Counted from the stretch's first letter, positions 32,415 through 41,774 are shown. The stretch is DNA of 64,000 nt from Hyaloraphidium curvatum (GCA_025558095.1 JAIVFI010000036.1:434001-498000); one strand, 5' to 3'. A program made the numbers and translations. The notes: generated by a model from the sequence alone, not told the origin.

Positions 32415-33809
32415 ATGAAGGTGCGCCGGCCGCCGCCGCCCCGCGCCCCGCGCTCACGCGGCCCTCCCGCGCAGGTCCAGTCGGCGGCGCTGCTGCTGCT
32501 GGCGGCCGCGGCCGCGCTGCTCCTGGCCGGCCCGGCGCCCGCCGCGGCGCAGGCCTCCCCCAACGCCAACAGCGTCGCGTGGGTCCGCGGCAACACCTGG
32601 TGGGACTGCGCGGAACGGTGCGCGGCCCCCGCTGACCCGCCCGCCCCGCCCGCAGCGTGCCCGGCCAGAACGTCGGCAGCTGCTGCTGGTGCGTGCCCCC
32701 GCGCCCCGCCCTCGCCCGCTCCCGCTGCGATCTCACCGGTGGCTCATCCTGCAGTGCCAAGCGCGCCAAGACGGTCCAGGTCACGAAGTTCACGACTCGG
32801 ACCGCCATCAAGACGATCAAGCGCACAAAGACCGTCACGCGCACGGTTACCACCACCAGCGTGGCCGTGCCCCGCCGCCTGGCGGAGCGCGACGCCGCCC
32901 CCGAGGTGGTCGAGCGCGCGCTGCCCGAGGAGCCCGAGGTCGCCGAGGCCGAGGAGGTCGCCGCCCCCGAGGTCGCCGAGCGCGCCGTGCCCGAACCCGA
33001 GACCGAGCTCGCCGAGGCCGCCGACGAGGCCATCACCGCCGCGCCCGGCCACGAGCTGTTTGCCCGCAACCTTTGCCAGGCCTGCCCCGCCGGCGTCAGC
33101 GTCCGCGTCGGCGCCAACAGCAACAACAACGCCCGGCGGTGCTGCCCGCGCGCAACCAAGTTCGTCACCCGGACCAAGACAACCACCAAGGTCACCACCA
33201 AGACCGTCAAGACCGCCACCAGGACCGTCACCACGACCAGCGTGCAGCCCGCGGCGTTCAACGTCCCTGTGCAGGTTCTCAGCCAGACCGGTGGGCACAT
33301 GCGCGCGCGCATGCGCCGGCCCCGTTCCTGACCGCTCCACGCCTCCCCCCGGCAGTCCGCCGTCTCGCCGCACGCCAGGGCACCCCGGTTGCCAGGGCCA
33401 CCGCCCGCCTCCTGGCCCCCGACAACACCGTCCTCGGCTCCTGCGTGACCGACGCCTCGGGCCGCTGCAACATCGTGGGCGGCGCCCCGCTGGCTCCCAA
33501 CACCGTCTACAGGGTCGAGGTCACCCTGGAGGACGGCACGCCCGCGCCCAACACCGGTGCCGTCTTCAGGACCAGCGACACCGGCGCGCCGCCGCCGTTC
33601 CCGCCCACCGGCATCCCCATCGTCATCAACGACGGCGTACGTCCCCGCTCCGGCCTGCACCCCTTGGCACCCGCTCACCCGCTTCCCGCATGCAGGAGGT
33701 CACCACCGTCAGCATCCGCCGCCGGGAGCTCGTCGCCCGCCGCGAGGCCGACGGCGTGTTCCGCCGCGCCCTCAAGGCCCGCGCCACGCCCGCGCCGGCG
33801 CCGTTCTGA
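32415..33809 (+). CDS. Secreted Thr/Cys-rich protein with duplicated module and one Ig/CNA-B-like domain
   Basis: Four exons, 32415-32599, 32656-33290, 33356-33636, 33696-33809; 404 residues. Signal peptide near residues 20-50 (ALLLLAAAAALLLAGPAPAA). Two copies of a unit follow: a Cys cluster (GSCCWC... and RRCCPRA) then a basic Thr-rich string (VTKFTTRT...TVTRTVTTTSV and TKFVTRT...TATRTVTTTSV). Between them is an acidic repeat (EVAEAEEVAAPEVAERA). The third exon encodes a beta-rich segment, GTPVARATARLLAPDNTVLG, TDASGRCNIVGGAPLAPNTV, like a CNA-B/SdrD-B fold. The end is basic (SIRRRELVARREADG). Probably cell-surface or wall. Intron 1 could be 38 nt instead of 56; both keep frame. The 59216-region NHL gene has a similar start-domain order. 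Confidence 0.7.
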   Translation: MKVRRPPPPRAPRSRGPPAQVQSAALLLLAAAAALLLAGPAPAAAQASPNANSVAWVRGNTWWDCAERCAAPADPPAPPAACPARTSAAAAGACPRAPPSPAPAAISPVAHPAVPSAPRRSRSRSSRLGPPSRRSSAQRPSRARLPPPAWPCPAAWRSATPPPRWSSARCPRSPRSPRPRRSPPPRSPSAPCPNPRPSSPRPPTRPSPPRPATSCLPATFARPAPPASASASAPTATTTPGGAARAQPSSSPGPRQPPRSPPRPSRPPPGPSPRPACSPRRSTSLCRFSARPVGTCARACAGPVPDRSTPPPGSPPSRRTPGHPGCQGHRPPPGPRQHRPRLLRDRRLGPLQHRGRRPAGSQHRLQGRGHPGGRHARAQHRCRLQDQRHRRAAAVPAHRHPHRHQRRRTSPLRPAPLGTRSPASRMQEVTTVSIRRRELVARREADGVFRRALKARATPAPAPF

Positions 33810-34176
33810 GCGGGAGAGGGGAGTAGGAGTTCCTATGTCGCCGGAGGTTAGAGTTACGCTATGGTTATTAAAGGGTGTGCATCTTTACTGCGGGAGGGGC
33901 GGCCCGGTGCGCGTGCGGAGATAGTCCATTGACGGGTGGGGGATGCGGATCTGCATCCCGCGGTGCACGCCGTGCATCCTGCCGATGCCGGACTCTCCGG
34001 CTCTGCATCGCGGATGCGGGCGGCGCGGTCGCTTGGTCTCGGAGTTCCGCGATCCCGCTGGTGCGTGGAGCAGGGCCGGGATGCGCCAAACACCAGAGAG
34101 GGTCCCTCCCGCCCAAACCCTCCCAGGACAATCGTAGGCGATCCAGCCCCTCATAAACCCGCGAATCGCGTTTTGT
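33810..34176. other. Intergenic region
   Basis: About 370 bases between two + strand genes; the 3' end of the secreted protein and the promoter of the epimerase gene. No feature recognised. Confidence 0.4.
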
Positions 34177-35532
34177 ATGCCCTCGACTACCGATCCCCCG
34201 CTGGGCGGCGCCGCCTCTTCCCTGCGGCCACTGTCGGCCACCCTCCGCCTCCCCGCCGGCGCCCCCCCTCTGACGCTCGATATCCGCGCCGTGCTGAGCC
34301 CGCTCGTCGTCCGCACGCGCGGCACCTTCGCCACCGCGCACTCGGCCACGGACTCGCGGCTGAATGCGCTGCTGGAGGTGTTTCTCGCGGGCGAGAGGGG
34401 GGTCGGCGAGGCGGCGATGCCGCCGCTCAAGCCGGGCGTGTACGACGCCGATTGGGCCAACGTGTCGGCGGCCTTTGCCGCGTTCGCCGGCCACTTGAAC
34501 TCCGGACCGGCGCCGCGGGAGGACGCCGACCCGTTCGCCGGGCTGCCTCCCGCCGCGTTCGCGGACCTCCGCGCCGGCGGCGGGCCCGAAGACCGCGCCC
34601 TCCGCGCGCTGCTCCTCGCCGCCGACGCCTTCCTCGCCTCCCGCCGCAGGCCCGAGGACGCGACCTTCCTGTGCGCCCTGGAATCCGCCGCCCTGGACGC
34701 GTGGGGACGGCTGCGCGGGAGGTCGGTCGCCGACCTCGCGGGGAAGCCGTGGCCGGGCCCGCGGGAGTACAGGACCTACCTCGCCGTGGGGCTCGGCAGT
34801 CCGCAAGGGGTGCTGGCGGAGCTGCCCGCGGCGCTGGGCGCGACGCCGCTGCTCAAGCTGAAGCTGGACGCGGACCCGGCGCGCACGCGGGAGCTGCTGC
34901 GGCTGGCGGTCGGGTACCTGGACGGATATGCGGAGGGGATGGATTGGAGGCTGACGGTGGACGCCAACGCGGCCTGGGGCTCGCCGGAGCTCGCGTTGGC
35001 GCACCTGGCCGAGCTCGGGCCGCATGCGGCGAGGATCGCGGGGCTGGAGCAGCCCTTCCCCGTGCACCTCGCCGACGTCACCCCGTGGCTCCCCCTCCGC
35101 GCCGCCGCGCGGGAAGCGGGGATCCCACTCCTCGCGGACGAATCCGTGCATTCCCCCGCGGACCTGGAGCTCCTCGCGCCGCTGATCGACGGCGCGGTGC
35201 TCAAGCCCGACAAGGCGGGCGGGCCGCGGGGGTTCCTGCGCCTCGCCGCGGCGTGCGCAAGGCTCGGCTTGGCGCCGTGGGCCAGCAACATGGTCTGTTC
35301 GGGGCTGGGGAGCACGGTGGCGGCGCAGATGATGCCGGCGGGGGGGTGTAAGGATGGGAACGTCGACGGGACGCTGTTGACGGTGGATGGCGGGATGGTG
35401 GGGGGGATACAGGTGGGGGAGGGTGGATGGGTGGATTGTCCCGTGGGGGAGGGGGGGTGGGGGATCGAGGTGCCGAGGCCGGATATGGAGGGGGCCGTGG
35501 ATGTGTCGGGCGGGCTACCGGCTGGAGCGTGA
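34177..35532 (+). CDS. Enolase-superfamily enzyme, dipeptide epimerase (L-Ala-D/L-Glu epimerase)-like
   Basis: 451 residues, single exon. Muconate-cycloisomerase branch of the enolase superfamily: LLKLKLDADP supplies the K-x-K base, LTVDANAAWG the first metal Asp, LEQPFP the second ligand, LLADESVHS the third, and LKPDKAGG the second catalytic Lys. These residues are all in place. The family epimerises dipeptides or similar acids, in bacteria often for murein recycling; the fungal substrate is unknown. The N-terminus (TLDIRAVLSP) matches the capping domain. The last ~60 residues are Gly/Val-rich (GGMVGGIQVGEGG) and may be degenerate. Convergent with an esterase gene 93 bases away. Confidence 0.88.
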   Translation: MPSTTDPPLGGAASSLRPLSATLRLPAGAPPLTLDIRAVLSPLVVRTRGTFATAHSATDSRLNALLEVFLAGERGVGEAAMPPLKPGVYDADWANVSAAFAAFAGHLNSGPAPREDADPFAGLPPAAFADLRAGGGPEDRALRALLLAADAFLASRRRPEDATFLCALESAALDAWGRLRGRSVADLAGKPWPGPREYRTYLAVGLGSPQGVLAELPAALGATPLLKLKLDADPARTRELLRLAVGYLDGYAEGMDWRLTVDANAAWGSPELALAHLAELGPHAARIAGLEQPFPVHLADVTPWLPLRAAAREAGIPLLADESVHSPADLELLAPLIDGAVLKPDKAGGPRGFLRLAAACARLGLAPWASNMVCSGLGSTVAAQMMPAGGCKDGNVDGTLLTVDGGMVGGIQVGEGGWVDCPVGEGGWGIEVPRPDMEGAVDVSGGLPAGA

Positions 35533-35625
35533 GAGGCGGACGCGCGAAGCCGTCCGCAGCGAGAACAGAGTAAACAGGGAGGATGGTAGCTCCATAAGTA
35601 CCCCGAGCTGCGGATGCCGGCCCCG

Positions 35626-36438
35626 CTACATCCTCGGCGCCGCCCCCTCCCCCGCGAACCCGTGCGCGGCCAGGAACTCCCCCATCCTCTCGATCCAGGC
35701 ATCGCACGGCCGTCCCAGGCGGAACATGCCGAACCCGTGGCCCCCCTTGGAATAAACGTGCATCTCGGCCGCGCCGCCCGCCCTGCGCCACGCCTTGTGC
35801 AGTGCGAGGCACGGTTCGAGCGAGATGGGGTCGTCCGTCGCGACGGCGGTGAGCATGGGCATGGGCGGTTCGGGCACCGGGGGCTCAGGGCCCCAAAGCG
35901 CGCCGTACACGGGGCAGACAAAGTCCACCCGCGCGGGGATGGCGAGCGAGACGGCGTGCGCGAGGTGCGCGCCGGCGGAGAAGCCGAGGATGCCTAGGTG
36001 GCGCGTCTCGGGGGCGAGGGAGCGCGCGAGTTCGAGGGACGCGAGGCCGTCCTCCACGGCAAGGGGAAAGTGCGCGGCCAGGAGCGTCCCGAGCCTTTCG
36101 ACGATTTGCTCGCGCTGCACGAGGAAGGTCGGCTCGTCGTCGGCGGTGGGGATCACGCGGTACTGCAGCACGAACGCGGCGAAACCCCGCGAGACGAGCC
36201 ACTCGGCGACGGCGTGGCCCTCGTGGTCCACGGCGAGGAAGTGGTGCGCGCCGCCGGGGCAGATGACGATGCCGGTGCCGTTGGCGGCCGCCGGATCCGG
36301 GAGATGGGGGGTCAGGAGGGGGTCGGAGACGTTGCGGCGGATGACGTGCGGGGCGGGCTCGGCGAGGTGCAGGTCGCCGGGGGGAGGGCCCGGCGGGACG
36401 GGGCGGTCCGGGTAGAGGCGGACATCGGGAAGCCGCAT
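35626..36438 (-). CDS. Alpha/beta-hydrolase, acetyl-xylan-esterase/BD-FAE-like
   Basis: 270 residues, single exon. Start MRLPDVRLYPDRPVPPG. Oxyanion loop GIVICPGGAHHFLAV, nucleophile elbow GILGFSAGAHLAHAV, acidic residue region TAVATDDPISLE, and catalytic His in SKGGHGFGMFRLG. This order and length match small secreted-type carbohydrate or feruloyl esterases, though no signal peptide is visible. Substrate is inferred only from family. Confidence 0.85.
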   Translation of the reverse strand: MRLPDVRLYPDRPVPPGPPPGDLHLAEPAPHVIRRNVSDPLLTPHLPDPAAANGTGIVICPGGAHHFLAVDHEGHAVAEWLVSRGFAAFVLQYRVIPTADDEPTFLVQREQIVERLGTLLAAHFPLAVEDGLASLELARSLAPETRHLGILGFSAGAHLAHAVSLAIPARVDFVCPVYGALWGPEPPVPEPPMPMLTAVATDDPISLEPCLALHKAWRRAGGAAEMHVYSKGGHGFGMFRLGRPCDAWIERMGEFLAAHGFAGEGAAPRM

Positions 36439-37332
36439 CGCTGGCGGCCTCCGGGCGCCGGGGGAGACAGTGACGGGTCAGGCAGGGTTCGGCGGCGGTC
36501 AATCAAGTCCTTTGGCTCGCCGCAGCAGAGGTGTTCCGGAAAGCGCAGGGGGAGGAATAAAACCCATCAGTTCCTACATAATGCAAAGCAACGCCCTGCT
36601 TGGCAACTAGTTGCGACGTGGATGGCTCGGCGGGCCTGTTGGCACCTCCCTTGGAGGAGTCCCGGCGGTGACCACGGCGGCGGGCGACCTCGGGGCGAAT
36701 GTGCAAGTCCGTCGGTCATCAGACGGGTGCGAAGCGACTTTTCCCGTTCGGGAGCATGGTTGGAAGTGGGTCGCCTCACCGATGCGCTTGCACATTCCAC
36801 GTGGATGGGACCGAAGTGGCCGACGGCCGACCGGCGCGGACCGACTCCGTAGCGAATGTGCAAGTCCGTCGGCTCCATGCCATACACGAAAGGAATCTCC
36901 TAGGTAGGGAGCGTGGTGGAAGGTGGTCGCGTTCACCGATCCACTTGCACAGCCGTTCCAGGCCTCGCCGACGTCCGCACCGGTACGCGCGGACCGACGC
37001 TTTCGCGAATGTGCAAGCACATCGAGTCCAGCCCGGGCACGAAAGAATGCTTCGGGTTGAGGGGCATGATCGGAGGTCGGTGGCACCACCGATGCTCTTG
37101 CACATGTACAGACCTCCTTGAACCTGGCATACTAAGCCGTTGGACAGCGTACCACCGGCTGCGGCGGCGCAACCTTGCGGAGGAGAGATGACGCAGAGGC
37201 TGCGCTGTACTAGCTCACGAATGAATACTTTCCGACACTTTTGAGGGGCAAGCTTTTTGGTGCGTGGTCTAGCGGCCGGCTTGCGCCTCCATCAGTTAAA
37301 GAACGCGCTGGAGCAGCACCGCGACAGAAAAC
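36439..37332. other. Long intergenic region holding degenerate repeats
   Basis: About 890 bases without a supported gene. Its middle (36695-37120) is occupied by three imperfect copies of a ~155-bp unit described separately. The minus-strand open frame over it is a by-product of the repeats. Confidence 0.55.
36695..37120. repeat. Three degenerate ~155-bp tandem units with inverted TGTGCAAG/CTTGCACA
   Basis: Copies start at 36695, 36852 and 37005 (spacings 157 and 153), each beginning GCGAATGTGCAAG. About 80-100 bases on, each has a conserved block around (G)GGAGCATGGTTGGAAGTGG / CACCGAT and then cTTGCACA, the reverse complement of the starting octamer. So each unit is a large inverted pair. 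The third copy is shorter and the most diverged. Confidence 0.8.
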
Positions 37333-37863
37333 ATGGCTTCCCGCGGCGCACAGAGCAGTCCGGAAAACGGCAATGCTCCCCGCTATCCGCCGGCCGCGTT
37401 TTCGGGCGCCGCTGCCCCAGCAGCGGCCGCCAAGGCCGCTCTCTCGCCCCTCGCTGCCGATGCTCCCCCGCCCGCCAAAGCCTGCGAGTCAGCGCAAAAT
37501 GCCGCCATGTACTCGAAGATGGACCGCACGGCCCTACTTTCTCGTTTCACCGGGCTCGTGGAGGCTTTCGCGGCCCCTTCTCTGCCTTTCGTGGGGATGG
37601 GCAAGGTCGGCGAGGAGTTCGTTGCAATCATCGCCGACAAGGGTCGTGGGGACCTCCTCGATTTCGTCAGAGACCGCCAGCGCGATGCGAAAAGGCAGGG
37701 CCGGATCAAGGACGCGTGCGATCGCTGTGGCGCCGAAGGAAAGCTCAAGCGGTGCTCCCGGTGCGGCGTCGCGAGATACTGCGGGCCGCAGTGCCAGCGA
37801 GCTGCGTGGAAAGAGCACAAGGACAAGTGCACGCCGAGCTGGGAGGCGCAAATGAAGATCTAG
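37333..37863 (+). CDS. MYND-type zinc finger protein
   Basis: 176 residues, single exon. The C-terminus is a full MYND finger: ACDRCGAEGKLKRCSRCGVA, then RYCGPQCQRAAWKEHKDKC, with all Cys/His ligands (C-x2-C, C-x2-C, Y-C-x3-C, H-x3-C). The N-terminal two thirds are Ala/Pro-rich then helical (YSKMDRTALLSRFTGLVEAF). MYND fingers bind proline-containing partner peptides. A decayed copy lies 240 bases downstream. Confidence 0.88.
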   Translation: MASRGAQSSPENGNAPRYPPAAFSGAAAPAAAAKAALSPLAADAPPPAKACESAQNAAMYSKMDRTALLSRFTGLVEAFAAPSLPFVGMGKVGEEFVAIIADKGRGDLLDFVRDRQRDAKRQGRIKDACDRCGAEGKLKRCSRCGVARYCGPQCQRAAWKEHKDKCTPSWEAQMKI

Positions 37864-38100
37864 CCGCAGGGTGTTGACGATGGCGTTTCGTGGTGCAGCG
37901 GGAAAGAGAGAAGCTCACTCGACATCTGATGGTGCCCGTTCAAATAGTCGATTCGCGAACGAATTTTTCTGTACCGCAACATAACCAGAGTACACGGGTA
38001 GAATCTGTCAATTGTCGCCCTGTGGTCAGAACGAGTGAGCGAGGAGGCGCTTCAGTTTGCTGGTTCCAACCTTCACTCCAACGGCCCGCGGACCCCAGAG

Positions 38101-38731
38101 ATGACCTCTCGCGAGACCCAAAAGAGCCTTGTGGACGGCAGTGCCTCGGCTCCTGCAGCCGCTGCTTCGTCCGGAGCCGGTGCCCCTCTACAACGTCCCC
38201 GTGCGAGTCGGCCGAGAACGTTGCCGCCTACGCCGAGCTGGACCGCGAGCGCCTCCTCTCCTGCTTTTCGGAGCACATGGAATCATTTGCCACTCAAGGC
38301 GGAAATCGGCATGGGCCTCGGGTCCAGCTTGCCTCAGATCCATTGAAACCAAAGCCCAAGGCGTGGAAGTCACCGCGGAGATGGCATCACTGTTCCGCAA
38401 TGCACTCGCGCGATCTACAGCTCGGTGGTGGAAAGCGAGCAGGCGGCCGAAGCACTCGGGAGGTACGGCGGCAACCTTCTTGAGAACCGCAAGGCGCTCC
38501 AGCGCAAGACTAGGAGACAAGGCCGGATTCAGGATGCATGCGATCGGTGCGGCGTGGAAGGGAAGCTCAAGAGGTGCTCTCGGTGCGGCGTGGGCAGGTA
38601 ACTGCGGAACCGAGTGCCAGCGCGCGGCATGGAAGGAGCACAAGGAAAAGTGCACTCCGAGCCTCGTGATGCGAATCGAGGCGGAGCTGCGAATCAGAGC
38701 GGAACAGATTTCGAAGACCAAAGATCTCTAG
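38101..38731 (+). pseudogene. Decayed copy of the upstream MYND protein gene
   Basis: Reads colinearly with 37333-37863 but in alternating frames. Recognisable pieces are CESAENVAAYAELDRERLLS (frame +3), GMGLGSSLPQI (frame +1), then VESEQAAEALGRYGGNLLEN and DACDRCGVEGKLKRCSRCGV (frame +1), and CQRAAWKEHKEKC (frame +2). In the zinc finger one extra A (agg taactgc versus aga tactgc) turns Tyr into a TAA stop near 38599. The intact copy has no introns and the segments abut, so splicing cannot repair it. Assembly errors could imitate some shifts, but not so many in 600 bases. Confidence 0.75.
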
Positions 38732-38887
38732 GCCCACCGCGACAGAAGAAGGTTGACGATAATGGGTCTGATTTGGTGCAGAGGAACGAGCATTCCAACA
38801 TGCAGCTGTACACGTCTCTAGCTCCATCCGCGTTGTCCTACACCACGCGTAGGACGAGCACCTTCCTTACTGTCCGCGTCCCTTCCT

Positions 38888-39460
38888 TCATTCGCTCAGC
38901 GCGGGCCAAAAGGCCCTCAGGTCCGGCAGCTCCGGCGGCTCCTGCGCTCCCGTCCACAGCTCTCCCAGCGACGGCGTCGGGCTGACCGACCCCGGCATCT
39001 GCCCCAGCTGTCCGCCGTCGTCGCTGTCCGGGGAAGCGGCGCGGCCTGGCCTGTTCGGGGCCTGGAGCGCAGCGGCAAGGGCGGCACCCGGGGGCTGGCC
39101 GGTGCTGCCCGCCGGGTCCGGCTTGTCCACAATTCTGGGTGCCAAATGGGAAGGCATCGAACTCCAAGGCTGCAGGGAGCCGGGCACACCGGCGGCCGCG
39201 CCCTGTTGCGGGGGGTTGCTAAGGCCCCATTGCGGCCTGTCTGGTTCCGACATCCGCCGGGCCACGGCCGAGACACATTGCCAACAACATCCATCGACGG
39301 GTCCCGGTTGGTGCGCGCAGGTAATGGCGGGCACGGCAGGCGCGGGGTTCGCGTGCAGGGCCGAGCTCCTCGAACGCGTTGCGGGCGGGGTTGGCCCCGC
39401 TGCGGTGCCCGACGCCGCGGCCTCCGCCGGCCGGCCGCGGTCGCTGCCGCCGCCGGTCAT
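38888..39460 (-). CDS. Family member I: knuckle plus LPDLRAFW tail, RVxF missing
   Basis: 190 residues, single exon. Knuckle ITCAHQPGPVDGCCWQC (C-x-H-x8-C-C-W-x-C) in the first third, nearly the same as in member A. The C-terminus LGELWTGAQEPPELPDLRAF, then WPALSE, matches member G. Between them there is no [KR]-V-x-F...T-W element, only low-complexity Pro/Ala/Gln sequence with PRIVD; an exon may be missed or the docking motif lost. Start MTGGGSDRGRPAEAA is the first Met after the upstream gap. Confidence 0.6.
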   Translation of the reverse strand: MTGGGSDRGRPAEAAASGTAAGPTPPATRSRSSALHANPAPAVPAITCAHQPGPVDGCCWQCVSAVARRMSEPDRPQWGLSNPPQQGAAAGVPGSLQPWSSMPSHLAPRIVDKPDPAGSTGQPPGAALAAALQAPNRPGRAASPDSDDGGQLGQMPGSVSPTPSLGELWTGAQEPPELPDLRAFWPALSE

Positions 39461-39877
39461 CGCCGGCGGTGGCGCCGGAGGAAATCGACGGCCTGCCAGT
39501 TGCTGGGGGTCGTGGGGGGCGGAGGAGAGGAGTGGTGTCGGCCGGCGGCAAGAGCCGCGAGCACTCTAGGTGATTCACCGTCGGGGGCGATCCAAGGAAA
39601 GTGGCAGGGAAGCGACCTCATCCATCGGCTCGTGCGCATCAGGCCTGTCCGATTCCATCGGCACGATTTTGATGCACTTCTGTGCAACGCGGCCATCGGT
39701 GCGAGGGGTTTCTAGCGGGCCGGAGGACATGCCGTCACTGCCGGTTCGGGATCGATCGGCGGGCCGAATCCAACCATCCGTGCTGCAGCAGTGTTGCAGC
39801 GATCCAGCCAACCGACCGAAGCGGACCGAAATGAGGGTTCCGTCGTTCGAAGCCAGAATGATTCGCCTTCTAGCACA
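39461..39877. other. Intergenic region
   Basis: About 415 bases between family member I and the cyclase gene, both - strand. Lower GC than its neighbours. No feature recognised. Confidence 0.4.
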
Positions 39878-41610
39878 TCACGGCGGTGACTGCGGTAACG
39901 TCGCCTGCAACGACGCGGGTTTCGGCACCGCCTGCCCCGCCTCGCCCGCAGCGTCCCTCGCCTTCTCCTCCCACACCCGCTTCAGGTGCGTCGTCAGGTG
40001 CCTGTCCGTCTGCGTCGAATGGTTCGCGAACCAATCGATCAGGAAAACCTGCACGAGGAAGACGAGGAACGGGTGCTGGTGCCTCCCGCTTTCGATCTCG
40101 TACCGGAGCCGCTTGAAGTGCTCCACGAAGCTCTGGTGCTCCCGCATGTGCTCGTCCGTGAAGGGGTACCGGTACCGCTGCATGAGCCCCTTTTCGAGGG
40201 AGAAATGGTCCCGGACGTAGGAATCCAGGAAGATCAGCACCGCCGCCACGCTGTCGGAATCGCCGGCCTTCAGGCTGGGCGCGAGGCGGTTCATGGCGTC
40301 CACGAGGGCGTGATGCTGCTCGTCGATCTCCTCGACGCCCAGCACGAACTCGTCCCGCCACTCCACGGTGCCCTCGAGCTCGCCGGTACCCTCGTGTGTG
40401 CCGTCGGTGAGAAAGGCACCGCAGCGCTCCAGGTAGACCCGTGCCGGCTGGTCCTCGGGGCACTCGGCGATGACGTCCTCGAGGAGGGGGACGGCCTTGT
40501 GGATCTCCTTCATGTGATACCCTGAAAGAAAGGAGCAGTCAGCTACGGCAATGCGGGCCTCCGGAAGCGGCCACGACACCTACATGCCACGGCCTCCTCG
40601 AACTTGGACCTCGTCAGCGCCTTGGCCGACCTCACCGACGGCTCGTCCACCTCGAAGATCTCGTACACGCTGTGGGGCTGCCTCTTCCCCTTGACCCTGA
40701 TCCGGTCCACGAACCGCGCCTGCTGCGGCGGGATCCCCAGGGAATACAGCGTCCCCTCCGAGATGAGCAGCGGCACCCCATACCGCTTGGTCATGCTCTC
40801 CAAGCGCGAGGCGAGGTTCACTGCGTCCGAAAGTACCGTGTTCTCCATGCGCCGCGAGCCGCCGACGGTCCCCACGACCGCCGTGCCCGTGTTGAGCCCA
40901 ATCCCCACGTGGACCGGCTTCCGCCCCTTCGAGAGGCGGATCTCGTTGTACTGGTCCAGGGCGCGGAGCACTGCCACGGCCCCTGCTATCCCGTCCGCGG
41001 CGCCGCCCGCCCGGGCTCCCCGGGTGCCGGGGAACAGCGCCATGATCGCGTCGCCGATGTACTTGTCCACGAACCCGCCGTGCCGCTCAATCTCGGGGAC
41101 CAGCGCACCAAAGAAGGAGTTGACGAAGCGAAAGGTGTCCTGCGGCGAGAGGCTCTCGCACAGCGGGGTGAAGTTCCGGATGTCGAGGAAGAGCACCGTG
41201 AGCTTCTCCTCCACGGCGTCGCCCAAGGAGAGGTCCCAGATGTGCTGTTTTCCGAGCAGTTCGAGGAACTGGTGCGGCACGAAGCGGTCTAGCGCGACCT
41301 CCATTCGCCGGACCTCCGCGAGTGCCGCTGCCTCGCTCTCCCGCGCCGCGGCGAGCTGCGCGCGGAGGTCGTCGACAGTTTCGGAACCAGCGGCGCCCGC
41401 AGAAGACAATTGCTCTTCGCGAGCGCCGGAGAAATCCCTCCCGACTTCGGCGGAGCCGTTGAAGGACGTTCGGGGCGCGACGACGGGCGACGGCGACGGC
41501 AGCCGCTGCCCCGCTCCGGACGGCCCGGAAATCGCGGCGGCTGCGTCAACGCCAGCATGTCCGTCGACGGACGTGGCGAAACGTCCGGAAGATCCCTCAG
41601 ACGCGGGCAT
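39878..41610 (-). CDS. Class III nucleotide cyclase fused to a C-terminal hemerythrin domain
   Basis: Two exons, 41610-40584 and 40521-39878, joined across a 62-nt intron; 556 residues. Residues ~80-110 form a coiled coil (DDLRAQLAAARESEAAALAE). The cyclase domain (about 135-330) has Asp143 in VLFLDIRNFTP and Asp187 in VDKYIGDAIMALF for metals, Lys183 as in adenylyl cyclases, and Asn265/Arg269 in DAVNLASRLE. After KFEEAVAWYHMKEIHKAVPL, a typical TPR-like linker, comes hemerythrin: EIDEQHHALVDAMNRL, DHFSLE (H-x3-E), EHMREHQ (H-x3-H) and NHSTQTD (H-x4-D), so all iron ligands are present. It should make cAMP (less likely cGMP) under control of O2, iron or NO; the fusion is inferred from an intron that joins both frames cleanly. 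Confidence 0.88.
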
Positions 41611-41774
41611 GGGGTGGCAATCCGGGGCGTGGCGTCATGCACCTCAATCCCTCCCTTGCTCCCTCGCGCCCCTGCGAAGAAGTCAAGAACCCTTGCATGC
41701 TCATTTACTCGCCCCGTAGATGTACAGCACACAACTTGGCAACCCGGCATCCAATGCGCAGGCTAATAGCATAA

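Noticed and set aside
32618-32655. 38-nt intron in the secreted Thr/Cys-rich gene
   Set aside because: A 56-nt intron using the donor at 32600 keeps the same frame and has the usual length; the short version is kept only as an alternative.
36695-37120. CRISPR array
   Set aside because: Units are ~155 bp and degenerate, without short exact repeats and unique spacers, and the DNA is eukaryotic.
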